A stretch of 64,000 nt of DNA from Treponema sp. UBA4307 (GTDB taxonomy: Bacteria > Spirochaetota > Spirochaetia > Treponematales > Treponemataceae): the NCBI GenBank assembly GCA_002394685.1, contig DGUP01000046.1:33759-97758 (forward strand), given 5' to 3'. The translations under genes and the position numbers were made by a program. The notes below the pieces were generated by a model, which saw only the letters and a list, made by a program, of their open reading frames with translations, was not told where the DNA came from and ran no database searches. This document shows, piece by piece, positions 51,799 through 59,924 of this stretch; position 1 is the first letter of the stretch; every line of letters begins with the position of its first letter.

Positions 51799-51828
51799 CC
51801 TGTACTTATTAAGTGCAGGCCTTTTTTT
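51799..51828 (+). terminator. Terminator after the ComFB gene
   Basis: CCTGTACTT-ATT-AAGT GCAGG arms (one T-G pair) followed by CC and T7. Confidence 0.85.
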
Positions 51829-51871
51829 ATAAAAAAAAATTAAATTTTTTTTCAATTTTTTGAATTTTCTA

Positions 51872-51900
51872 TTGACACTTTTTTTAATAAAGTATATATT
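51872..51900 (+). promoter_or_regulatory. Sigma-70 promoter of the tRNA-Val/tRNA-Pro unit
   Basis: TTGACA (51872-51877), 17 bp, TATATT (51895-51900), 24 bp before tRNA-Val. Confidence 0.85.
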
Positions 51901-51924
51901 CTTAATCACTTCGACAGCAAGTCT

Positions 51925-51998
51925 GGAGGATTAGCTCAGCTGGTACGAGCGTCTGGTTTACACCCAGAATGTCGGGGGTTCGATCCCCTCATCCTCCA
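51925..51998 (+). tRNA. tRNA-Val (TAC)
   Basis: Acceptor GGAGGAT/ATCCTCC, discriminator A. Anticodon stem TCTGG/CCAGA with loop TTTACAC (TAC). T arm GGGGG-TTCGATC-CCCTC. Confidence 0.95.
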
Positions 51999-52007
51999 CT
52001 CAACTTT

Positions 52008-52080
<73 letters not shown>

Positions 52081-52091
52081 CTCTGTCAAAT

Positions 52092-52128
52092 AAAGCTTCA
52101 TTCAGAAATGGATGAAGCTTTTCTTTTT
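52092..52128 (+). terminator. Terminator of the tRNA-Val/Pro unit
   Basis: AAGCTTCAT pairs with ATGAAGCTT around a 10-nt loop, followed by a T-rich run. Confidence 0.85.
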
Positions 52129-52155
52129 TTAAATCAATCTTCTATCCAGATTCAG

Positions 52156-52217
52156 CAAAAAAAAACGGATTACAAAATACTTATCTTTAATTATAAAGAC
52201 AGTAAAAGTAATCCGTT
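52156..52217 (-). terminator. Terminator of the leftward ABC-gntR operon
   Basis: Read leftward, AACGGATTAC and GTAATCCGTT arms (10 bp) enclose a second CTTTA/TAAAG stem and are followed by a T8 run. Confidence 0.8.
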
Positions 52218-52234
52218 ATAATTAGGTGGGATTT

Positions 52235-52600
52235 TTACCAGGACTTAGAAATAATATCTACAATTGAATCCTTATCAAGCCCCATAGATTTACATTCATC
52301 TATAAAAGATTTAATAAGTTTTTCAACTTTAGTATTTCTTTTTTTATCCAGATCATCAGATTTAATCTCAGCAACGAAAGTTCCTCTCCCCGGGGATGTA
52401 ATTATATAACCATTAGAATCTAGACATTCCCAGGCCTGTTTAACAGGAATTACGCTGATTCTTAAATCAACAGCTACAGTCCTTATTGGAGGCAGTTGAG
52501 TGCCGGCTTTTATTTCACCACGTAAAATTTGAGACGAAATCTGATCGTAGATTTGAAGGTAAATAGGTTTATCAGCCATCTTTGAAATTACAATATCCAT
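52235..52600 (-). CDS. GntR-family regulator, YtrA type
   Basis: A 121-residue GntR regulator with the N-terminal winged helix KPIYLQIYDQISSQILRGEI, KAGTQLPPIRTVAVDLRISV, VKQAWECLDSNGYIITSPGRGTFV, and only a ~45-residue helical C-terminus. This short form is the YtrA subgroup, which typically represses its own ABC-transporter operon. Here it is the last gene of such an operon. A 31-bp palindrome at the operon promoter is the obvious target. LRISVIPV replaces the more common LxVNPNTV. The effector is unknown. Confidence 0.9.
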   Translation of the reverse strand: MDIVISKMADKPIYLQIYDQISSQILRGEIKAGTQLPPIRTVAVDLRISVIPVKQAWECLDSNGYIITSPGRGTFVAEIKSDDLDKKRNTKVEKLIKSFIDECKSMGLDKDSIVDIISKSW

Positions 52601-52611
52601 TTCAAAATAAC

Positions 52612-53277
52612 CTATAAATCTATTTTTTCAAATTTTTTTATACAAACCTTACATGTAATAAAAAGGCCCACAATCCAGATGATCAATCCTGCGGCAACAA
52701 ATGGCAGCTGCTTAATCATATCTGAATATTCCGTTGAGTCCATTAATCTTCCTATTTTTGCAAAAGGAAGGTCTGTTTTAACTAAAAATACAGGAATCTC
52801 AAGAATGATCATATAAATCAAAAGAATGATCATTGATTTTAAATAGGCTCCCCCTTCCTTCCCGCCTTTTTTGTAGAAGGATGTAAGAAAAACAAAATTA
52901 AATACCGCATAAAAAGTAAAGGCCAAACCAATAAAAGCAAAGTTTAAATCAATTCCAGCATTATTTGTCAATTTTAATTCTTTTGAAAGAAAAATCAGCG
53001 GAATGCACAGGCTCAGCTGAAGCACTTCTGAAAATGCAAAAATGATTACCCTTGCTTTTACAGTATCACTCTTTCTTACAGGAAGACAGGCTGTATACAA
53101 AAGATCTTTATTTACACTTCCCGTCTTGAAAATCATAAATAATCCAATACAAATAAATAAACAAGGAATATATTTAGGATAGTTTGGAGCAAACTCTACA
53201 AGTATACCTATGATTAAATAAATTATGCTTGATATGCCAACAGATAGTTTTAATTCTTTTGCAATTAAATTTTTCAT
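52612..53277 (-). CDS. ABC-2-type exporter permease subunit
   Basis: A 221-residue membrane protein with about six hydrophobic segments, no signal peptide and a lysine-containing C-terminus. Its start overlaps the ATPase stop by one base (TAATG), and GntR follows 11 bp downstream. This fits the YtrC/D- or bacitracin-type two-component exporters regulated by YtrA-like proteins. The substrate is unknown; candidates from the family are peptide antibiotics or cell-envelope-active compounds. Sequence conservation of such permeases is low, so the call rests mainly on topology and context. Confidence 0.8.
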   Translation of the reverse strand: MKNLIAKELKLSVGISSIIYLIIGILVEFAPNYPKYIPCLFICIGLFMIFKTGSVNKDLLYTACLPVRKSDTVKARVIIFAFSEVLQLSLCIPLIFLSKELKLTNNAGIDLNFAFIGLAFTFYAVFNFVFLTSFYKKGGKEGGAYLKSMIILLIYMIILEIPVFLVKTDLPFAKIGRLMDSTEYSDMIKQLPFVAAGLIIWIVGLFITCKVCIKKFEKIDL

Positions 53278-54137
53278 TAGAATACCTCACTTAAATTTTT
53301 ACGTTCCTGATGAACCATTACATCTTCAAGGCTTGCAGCCTCAATCATACAGCCAGAGAAAAGAGCCTTATCCTGGGCATTAATCATTCCTTCAAATCCA
53401 AGGGAATGAATATTCAAGCCAATTATTTTATCTTTGTTTTCAGGTGATAAGTCTTCCTTTTTTCCATTAACAATCAGGTAATTGGATTCAAAAGTTTCTT
53501 TGTCTGTAGAATTAATAATTCTTCCATCCTTTATGTATGTTATATAGTCTGCACATTTTTCAAGATCAGAAGTTATATGAGTTGAAAAAAGAATGCTGTG
53601 TTCCCCATCTTCAATATACTTCTGGAAGAGTAAAATTAAATCATCCCTTGAAGCTGGATCCAGACCTGAAGTAGGTTCATCAAGAATTAAAAGACGGGCA
53701 TTATGAGCCATCTGCATGGCGACAGCAATTTTTACTTTCATACCGGCAGATAATTCCTTAACCTTCTTATTTTCATCAATTTCAAAATGATTAATCATTT
53801 TTTGAAACAGTTCTTCATTCCACTCTCTATAAAATGGTCTGATTGTATTTTTTAATTTTTTGATTTTTGTCTCAGGGTAATAATCGATGCCTCCAAAGAC
53901 GATACCTACGCTTTGTTTGATTTCAAGTTCATTCTGATCCATATCCATTCCATTAAGAAAAATCTTTCCCGAATCAGGATGAACCAGATGAAGCATAGAT
54001 TTCATTGTAGTAGTTTTTCCAGCACCATTTTTTCCTATAAATCCCATGATGTAACCACTTTCCAGAGAAAAGGAAACATCCTTCAATTCAAATGAAGGAT
54101 ACTTTTTGTTTAGATGCTGAATATCAATCAGTTTCAT
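53277..54137 (-). CDS. ABC exporter ATP-binding protein
   Basis: A 286-residue ABC ATPase: Walker A GFIGKNGAGKTTTMKSM, signature VKELSAGMKVKIAVAMQ (LSAGM rather than LSGGQ), Walker B LLILDEPTSGLDP and H-loop FSTHITSDLEKC. The ~65-residue C-terminal extension is typical of exporter ATPases of the YtrB/BcrA group. First gene of the operon, followed by permease and GntR. The promoter and palindromic operator lie 12-65 bp upstream. Confidence 0.94.
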   Translation of the reverse strand: MKLIDIQHLNKKYPSFELKDVSFSLESGYIMGFIGKNGAGKTTTMKSMLHLVHPDSGKIFLNGMDMDQNELEIKQSVGIVFGGIDYYPETKIKKLKNTIRPFYREWNEELFQKMINHFEIDENKKVKELSAGMKVKIAVAMQMAHNARLLILDEPTSGLDPASRDDLILLFQKYIEDGEHSILFSTHITSDLEKCADYITYIKDGRIINSTDKETFESNYLIVNGKKEDLSPENKDKIIGLNIHSLGFEGMINAQDKALFSGCMIEAASLEDVMVHQERKNLSEVF

Positions 54138-54148
54138 TTAAAACCCCC

Positions 54149-54202
54149 TATATTGTGTATATTGTACATACACAATATAACACCCCTCTTTGTATATGTC
54201 AA
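54149..54202 (-). promoter_or_regulatory. Promoter with overlapping 31-bp palindromic operator of the ABC-gntR operon
   Basis: Leftward promoter TTGACA (54202-54197), 17 bp, TATATT (54179-54174). The palindrome TATATTGTGTA-N9-TACACAATATA occupies 54149-54179 and so covers the -10 box and start site. GTGTA/TACAC cores are of the type bound by YtrA-like GntR repressors. Autorepression is the natural reading. Confidence 0.82.
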
Positions 54203-54277
54203 TTTTTTTTATTATATTATATAATTTGATTAGAGTTTTTTAGCTTAATTGTGTAAGGATAAATCAAGAGGTTTTAT

Positions 54278-54325
54278 ATGTTCAGCCCTATGGGAAGATT
54301 CAAGCAGCAAAAATTGAGGATATGA
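54278..54325 (+). CDS. Possible 15-codon leader ORF or gene remnant before the NifX-like gene
   Basis: ATG at 54278 follows AAGAGG at good spacing and reads MFSPMGRFKQQKLRI then stops. An overlapping frame stays open to a TAA ending at 54351 (…KIEDMTGKLVNES). It could be a leader peptide or the stump of a frameshifted gene. Low confidence. Confidence 0.3.
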   Translation: MFSPMGRFKQQKLRI

Positions 54326-54366
54326 CAGGGAAACTGGTTAACGAATCATAAGGAGATTTAAATAAT

Positions 54367-54723
54367 ATGAAAGTAGCAGTTACATACGAAAAAGACACAG
54401 GAAATGTTTTTCAGCATTTTGGAAAAACTCAGTATTTTAAACTTTATGAAATTGAAAATGGAAAAATCATTTCTTCAGAAGTGGTTGATAATGGAGGAAA
54501 CGGACATCATGCAATTCCTCCATATTTGAAGAGTCTTGGTGTAGAAACTTTGATTCTTGGCAATCGCGGTCAGGGCGCAGTAGAAGCAATTGCAGCAAGC
54601 GGATTAAAAGAAATGCCTGGAATTACAGGTTCTGCAGATAAAGCCGCAGAACTTTTTGCCAGAGGAGAACTTATCCCAAATTTTGAGGCTAAATGCAATC
54701 ACCACGGTGAACATCATCAGTAA
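54367..54723 (+). CDS. NifX/NifB-type dinitrogenase iron-molybdenum cofactor family protein
   Basis: A 118-residue protein of the NifB/NifX/NafY C-terminal fold: MKVAVTYEKDTGNVFQHFGKTQYFKLYEIENG, then VETLILGNRGQGAVEAIAASGLK and the helix DKAAELFARGEL. It ends in a His-rich tail, CNHHGEHHQ, likely to bind metal. Family members outside nitrogenase clusters are thought to carry metal clusters or sense redox, but no partner gene is present here. AAGGAGATTT precedes the ATG. Probably monocistronic. Confidence 0.88.
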   Translation: MKVAVTYEKDTGNVFQHFGKTQYFKLYEIENGKIISSEVVDNGGNGHHAIPPYLKSLGVETLILGNRGQGAVEAIAASGLKEMPGITGSADKAAELFARGELIPNFEAKCNHHGEHHQ

Positions 54724-55139
54724 TTTATACAATACCGCCTCATCTAATGCTTTATTCCGGGGTAGAGATAAAATTGTAAATTATTTACGTTTTTTCTTGA
54801 ATAAAGAGCCTACGAATAAAGCATAGGAAGCACAACTTATTACAGTGTCCATTGGGAATGGTGGTTTTTGCCCTCCTTTACTGAAAGAGTAAATCAAGTG
54901 GAGAATAAATGAATTTTTTATGATACAACTTCCATGTGAATACAAAAGTCCTTATTCCTATAACATCAAATTAGTTCCATCATAAAGGGAGCAATCCAGC
55001 TATTGATTTCATATTCAAGATTCAAAGTTTTAAGCTACTTTCTGTCACTAATTTTACTTCTAAGTATTGACAAGATACTTTTTATATCGTATTTTTTATT
55101 TTAGTTACTCTTCGTTACTAATAAACAAAGGAGAATTCT
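54724..55139. other. Intergenic region without a convincing gene
   Basis: This 416-bp stretch has no open frame with coding character. It contains an 11-bp inverted repeat, ATGCTTTATTC (54747-54757) and GAATAAAGCAT (54814-54824), and a promoter at its right end. Whether the repeat is a relic element border is unclear. Confidence 0.6.
55067..55095 (+). promoter_or_regulatory. Sigma-70 promoter of the frameshifted hydrolase
   Basis: TTGACA (55067-55072), 17 bp, TATTTT (55090-55095), 45 bp before the ATG, with AAAGGAG as ribosome site. The intact promoter suggests the frameshift is recent. Confidence 0.7.
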
Positions 55140-56139
55140 ATGAATCCAACACTTGCAAAAATAGACAGACAGAATGAACATTACACTTTTGAACTGGCCC
55201 CTGGTGTCAGACGGACAACAGTAACTTTCCGTAATCATTTTGGAATTGAACTGGCAGGAGATCTTTACACACCAGAAAAGGCTGCAAGCTCCGGAAACCC
55301 GGCACTTGCTGTTTCAGGCCCCTTTGGAGCTGTTAAAGAACAGGCCTCAGGTCTATACGCAAATCAAATGGCATCCCTTGGATATATTGCTCTGGCTTTT
55401 GATCCAAGTTATACAGGAGAATCTGGTGGAGAACCACGTTTCATGAACAGCCCGGATATTAATACAGAAGACTTTATGGCAGCAGTTGATTATCTTTCAA
55501 CCCGTGACAACATTGATCCGGAAAAGATTGGAATCATCGGTATCTGCGGATGGGGTGGAATGGCAATTAATACAGCTGCAATTGATACACGTATTAAAGC
55601 AACTGTTGCCAGTACAATGTACGACATGAGTCGTGTAACTGCAAATGGATATTTTGATAATGCAAATACTCCAGAGGCTAGAAATGATTTACGGAAAACA
55701 CTTATGGCACAGCGTATTGAAGATTTTAAGTCAATGGAAAAAGGCGGATCATATAAACTTGGAGGAGGAGTAATTGATCCTCTCCCTCAGGATGCACCAT
55801 ATTGTAAAAGATTATTACGACTACTACAAAACTAAAAGAGGATATCATGAGAGAAGTCTAAATTCCAACGGTGGATGGAATGTAACAGCAGCAACTTCAC
55901 TTTTAAATACAAAACTTCTTTCCTATGCTGAAGAAATTCAAAGCGCTGTAATGGTACTTCATGGAGAAAAGGCTCATTCCCGTTACTTTGGAGAAGATGC
56001 CTTCAAGCGACTTTCCGGAAATAATAAGGAACTGGTGATTGTTCCAGGTGCAAGTCATACAGATTTGTACGATGGAGGTGACAAGAATTATATTCCTTTT
56101 GAAAAACTTGCAGACTTTTTTGAAAAATATTTAAAGTAA
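55140..56139 (+). pseudogene. Alpha/beta hydrolase (YcjY-like), frameshifted
   Basis: The frame opening at 55140 encodes an alpha/beta hydrolase up to ...GVIDPLPQDAPY. It then shifts near 55800 and would end after 231 residues at 55835. The rest of the same protein continues in another frame from about 55800 to 56139 (VKDYYDYYKTKRGYHERSLN ... GASHTDLYDGG). Together they make about 330 residues. The nucleophile elbow is IGICGWGGMA, with Cys where dienelactone-hydrolase-like members also have Cys or Ser, and the catalytic His is in GASHTDLYD. The shift fits a 2-base loss or 1-base gain. The halves separate the nucleophile from the His, so the product should be inactive unless ribosomes shift frame. 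Confidence 0.82.
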
Positions 56140-56148
56140 AGAAAAGAA

Positions 56149-56203
56149 GCTGCTGCCATACATTTTATCTGTCGGGCAGAAATATGGCAGCAGATATAAT
56201 TTT
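56149..56203. terminator. Bidirectional terminator between the hydrolase and fructokinase genes
   Basis: CTGCTGCCATA pairs perfectly with TATGGCAGCAG (11 bp) around a 22-nt loop, with an AT-rich T-containing tail rightward. Confidence 0.8.
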
Positions 56204-56206
56204 TGT

Positions 56207-57190
56207 TTACTGTTTTTCTTTCCACTGCTTTATAAAAGCTGTAACTTCAGGTAATGAAGGTAAAGCAGGTATTGCACCTCTTCTGGTTACACATATAGAA
56301 GCAACAGAATTAGCAAATTCCAGATATTCTTCAAGCTGAGTTTTTGTAAAATCAAGAGGTGATTCTTTTCGGGTCAGACAGTACAAAAGGCCACCGGTAA
56401 AGCTGTCACCTGCACAAGTTGTATCAACAACATTTACCTCTGGCACACCAATTATTCCATCAATATAATCTCCGGAAGAATCTTTTCCTGCATAATAAAC
56501 ACCTTCTGCACCTAAAGTGATTAAAACAAGATGCACATTTTCCTTAAGAATTTTAAGGGCACCTTCTTTACGACTGCATTTTCCATAGAGAATATACAGT
56601 TCTTCTTCACTCACTTTTACTATATCAGCCAGAGGAATAATACTTTTCATTAAAGGAACAGCATCTTTTTTACCATTCCAAAGTTTTTCCCGATAATTAG
56701 GATCGTAGGAAATTACAGCTCCACTTTTTTTTGCCAGTTCTACAGCTTTGTATGTTGCACTTTTTGAAGGTTCATCAGTGAGGCTTAATGAACCTACATG
56801 AAAGATTTTTGTATTTGTTATTTTATCCAGATCCAGGTCATTTTCACTTAACTGCGTATCTGCCCCAGGATTTCTGCAAAAACTAAAATGCCTTTCACCA
56901 TTAGGGTCAAGATTTACAAAAGCAAGAGTTGTATGTTGCTTTGATGTTTTTTTCATTCCGCTTGTATCTACACCAATTTCATCAAGGGCTTGTTTTGCAT
57001 CATCTCCAAAACTGTCTAAACCTGTCATTCCAAGAAAAGCACTTTTTCCACCTAATTTTGCTAAGGCTCCGGCACAATTTGCCGGTGCACCACCAGGATT
57101 TTCTTCATACAATTTTTTTCCTGCTTCAGATAATCCTGCTGGAGTAAAATCAATTAAGATTTCCCCGAGAGATACAAGATCATATTTCAT
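56207..57190 (-). CDS. PfkB-family fructokinase
   Basis: A 327-residue PfkB sugar kinase. Signature 1 is NPGGAPANCAGALAKLGGKSA split around the glycine pair. Signature 2 is VDTTCAGDSFTGGL with catalytic Asp in AGDSF; the usual DTTGAGD glycine is Cys here. As the last gene of an operon with an amylosucrase-type enzyme it most likely phosphorylates the fructose released from sucrose, giving fructose 6-phosphate. Its start overlaps the upstream stop by one base. Substrate is from context. Confidence 0.9.
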   Translation of the reverse strand: MKYDLVSLGEILIDFTPAGLSEAGKKLYEENPGGAPANCAGALAKLGGKSAFLGMTGLDSFGDDAKQALDEIGVDTSGMKKTSKQHTTLAFVNLDPNGERHFSFCRNPGADTQLSENDLDLDKITNTKIFHVGSLSLTDEPSKSATYKAVELAKKSGAVISYDPNYREKLWNGKKDAVPLMKSIIPLADIVKVSEEELYILYGKCSRKEGALKILKENVHLVLITLGAEGVYYAGKDSSGDYIDGIIGVPEVNVVDTTCAGDSFTGGLLYCLTRKESPLDFTKTQLEEYLEFANSVASICVTRRGAIPALPSLPEVTAFIKQWKEKQ

Positions 57191-58998
57191 TATAGATTCT
57201 CCTTAAGCCAGCGAACTTCATATGGTTCCAAATTTTGATAATTATTATTTTTATATTTTTTTTCAGTCAATAAATCTGTACTGTCCTGGGACCATGCATC
57301 AATTTTAAACTGAGCAGGACATTCAGAAAAATTCGCCACAACATGAATTGTATCACGTCTAAAAGCAAAAACGTGTGAATCCTGAGTGTCATAAAAGAAT
57401 ATTTTTGATCCAGCTAAAAGTTTTTCATTTTTTCTTATACTGATAATTCTTTTAACAAAATCAGATATTTCTTTCTGAGGATTGTCTTCCACTGAAGATT
57501 TCCATTCAGTTTTTATTCTGTGTACCCATCTTGAGTCCTCTTTTTTATCAGGATTAGTTCTGTAAGAATAATCATTAAGGACTGCTTTTTCATCATTTGC
57601 ATATAAAAGTGGAATACCGGGAAGAGCAAACTGTACAGCATACATCATCTTTATTCGCGCTACTGCCATTTTAATCCAAAGAGAATTATGATTATCTTCA
57701 GCCTGCTCCAGACCTGCCAGACTTGCCATTGTACCACATATTCTACAGTCTCCTGTTGTAGGATTCAACTGGAATGGTTCCCCTCTGGCAAAACTACCGT
57801 CGAATCTTCCTGTAAAAAATTTATTTAAAAACTGACGGTGCATATATCCGTTTATTCCTAGTTCTGCTGCATCTTCATCACTAAAAGTCCAGCCAATATC
57901 ATCATGACATCTGATATAATTTATCCATGCACAATTTTCAGGAATCTGCCATCGTCTTTTTAATGAAAGAGTTAACAGCCTTGTATCACGGGTTGCAATT
58001 GTTGACCACAAGAGTGCCATTTCCAGGGGATTATAACTTAACCTACATTCATTTTGATTAATATATTTAACAACCTGATTTGGATGAACAATGGCTTCAC
58101 TTTTAAATTGAAGTGAAGGACATGCAATTTTTGCAGCAAACTGAAAAGCCTGAATTAATGTATGAGCCTTTGGTAAACTTTCGCAGGGAGTTCCTTTTTC
58201 TTTCCAGACAAAAGCAAGTGCATCTAATCTAAGAACATCAACTCCTAGATTTGCAATGAAAAACATTTGTTCACACATTGCAAGAAAAACTTCCGGATTA
58301 GAATAGTTTAAATCCCATTGAAACGAATTAAATGTAGTTTGTACCCATACTTTTTCTTTTTCAAGATAAGTAAAGGAACCTCTTCTTACAGTGGGAAATA
58401 TTTCACGAAGACTTGCATTCCATTCATCAACTTCTTTTTTATCCTGGTAAATGTAATAAAAATCTTTATATTTTTTATCTCCCGCCCTGGCCTTTACAGC
58501 CCATTCATGTTCATCAGATGTATGATTAAAAACAAAATCTAATACAAGTCGTATTCCATTTTTATGAAATTCATCTGCAAGGTATTTGAGATCTTCAATT
58601 GTTCCAAGACTTTTTTCAACTATTCTGTAAGAACTAATTGCATACCCACCATCATTTTCCCCTTGAGGGCACTGGAAAAGCGGCATAAGGTGTACATAAT
58701 TTACACCAAGTTCTTTCAGATATGAAATTTTATTTACAAGACCTTTTAAGTTGTCTCCAAATAAATCAACATAGAGCATCATTCCCACTGTTTCTTGACT
58801 TAAATACCATGGACTTTTAGATTCAGATTCTTCATCAGCCTGTTTAAGATAGTCTTTTTTTTCCCTTTCTTCACAGGCCTTTTTCATTAGTTTTTCAAGT
58901 CTGTTAAGCAAGTTATAAAAATCCCAGCGATGACCATATAATTCATACAGGCATGATGTGAGGGATGCCATATTTTCTTCCAAACGTTTCTTATACAT
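57190..58998 (-). CDS. Amylosucrase / sucrose hydrolase (GH13 subfamily 4)
   Basis: A 602-residue GH13 enzyme. The catalytic set is visible: nucleophile D259 in DVLRLDALAF, acid/base E301 in FKSEAIV and transition-state stabiliser in RCHDDIGWTF (D366 or D367). The helical N-terminal domain, the GGYAISSYRIV loop and GEPFQLNPTTGDCRICGT are as in amylosucrases. Amylosucrase releases fructose from sucrose and adds glucose to an alpha-glucan; close relatives simply hydrolyse sucrose. Which activity applies cannot be told. No signal peptide, so it acts on imported sugar. AAGGAT precedes the ATG. It lies between the permease (17 bp) and fructokinase genes. Confidence 0.9.
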   Translation of the reverse strand: MYKKRLEENMASLTSCLYELYGHRWDFYNLLNRLEKLMKKACEEREKKDYLKQADEESESKSPWYLSQETVGMMLYVDLFGDNLKGLVNKISYLKELGVNYVHLMPLFQCPQGENDGGYAISSYRIVEKSLGTIEDLKYLADEFHKNGIRLVLDFVFNHTSDEHEWAVKARAGDKKYKDFYYIYQDKKEVDEWNASLREIFPTVRRGSFTYLEKEKVWVQTTFNSFQWDLNYSNPEVFLAMCEQMFFIANLGVDVLRLDALAFVWKEKGTPCESLPKAHTLIQAFQFAAKIACPSLQFKSEAIVHPNQVVKYINQNECRLSYNPLEMALLWSTIATRDTRLLTLSLKRRWQIPENCAWINYIRCHDDIGWTFSDEDAAELGINGYMHRQFLNKFFTGRFDGSFARGEPFQLNPTTGDCRICGTMASLAGLEQAEDNHNSLWIKMAVARIKMMYAVQFALPGIPLLYANDEKAVLNDYSYRTNPDKKEDSRWVHRIKTEWKSSVEDNPQKEISDFVKRIISIRKNEKLLAGSKIFFYDTQDSHVFAFRRDTIHVVANFSECPAQFKIDAWSQDSTDLLTEKKYKNNNYQNLEPYEVRWLKENL

Positions 58999-59015
58999 GT
59001 TTTTATCCTTTGTGT

Positions 59016-59924
59016 TTAACCTTTAACAGAACCTGCAAGAAGTCCACGAACAAAGAACTTTTGTAATCCAAGGAATACCCCTAAAGGAAGAATCATTGAA
59101 ACAAATGCACCTGCTGTAAGTAAATGCCAGTCAGTACCACGGGTTCCTGCCATATTCATAAGTCGAACTGTTACAACCTGAAGTTTTTGACCTGCTCCAC
59201 TTAAAAAAACAAGAGAAACCAGCATATCATTCCATACCCAGATAAACTGGAATATTGCAAATGAAGCAATTGCAGGCATGGATAAAGGAAGAATAAGTTT
59301 AACAAAAGTTGTAAAGTGACTTGAACCGTCAATAAATGCAGATTCAAGAATAGAACGGGGAAGCGCAGAAATATAATTGTACATCATATAGGTTGCCAGT
59401 GGTAAACCAAAGCCTGTATGTGCAAGCCAGATTCCTAAATAACTTCCGTTAAGACCTATTTTATTATAGTCCCTGAGAATTGGAATAAGTGAAATCTGCA
59501 AAGGTACAACAAGTAACGAAATAATTATTGCAAAGAAAAAGTTTCTTCCCTTAAAACTTAACCATGCAAAAGCATAAGCTGCGGCACATGCAATTAAAAT
59601 AGGAATTATAACAGAAGGAAGTGTTACAGCAATTGAAGAAAGAAAGGCGCTTAACATTGTTGCACCACGAATTGTCTGCGTTCCATTTGCATTTCCTACA
59701 TTAAATCTTTGACCGAATAAAACCTGATTATAATTATCAAGAGTAAAATCTTTTAAATTTGAAAAAGCCTTCCACCAACCTGTAGAACTTGCTGCATCTC
59801 CTGTACGAAATGATGTAATGAAAATTCCCAGTGTAGGAACTGTCCATATAATACAACAGAGAACAAGAATTAACGTGATTATGATTTTACCACGAGTGAT
59901 TTTTTCTTTTGTTTGATATTTCAT
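59016..59924 (-). CDS. Sugar ABC transporter permease, MalG/AglG type
   Basis: A 302-residue permease with six membrane helices and the EAA loop SILESAFIDGSSHFTTFVKLILPLSMPA. The C-terminus ends FFVRGLLAGSVKG, typical of MalG-like subunits. It imports sugar with the upstream MalF-like subunit, whose stop it overlaps by 4 bp. Similar in layout to the alpha-glucoside AglF/AglG pair. Confidence 0.93.
   Translation of the reverse strand: MKYQTKEKITRGKIIITLILVLCCIIWTVPTLGIFITSFRTGDAASSTGWWKAFSNLKDFTLDNYNQVLFGQRFNVGNANGTQTIRGATMLSAFLSSIAVTLPSVIIPILIACAAAYAFAWLSFKGRNFFFAIIISLLVVPLQISLIPILRDYNKIGLNGSYLGIWLAHTGFGLPLATYMMYNYISALPRSILESAFIDGSSHFTTFVKLILPLSMPAIASFAIFQFIWVWNDMLVSLVFLSGAGQKLQVVTVRLMNMAGTRGTDWHLLTAGAFVSMILPLGVFLGLQKFFVRGLLAGSVKG

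Noticed and set aside
54747..54824. Inverted repeat as insertion-sequence ends
   Set aside because: Arms are only 11 bp, 56 bp apart, with no transposase fragment or target duplication visible.
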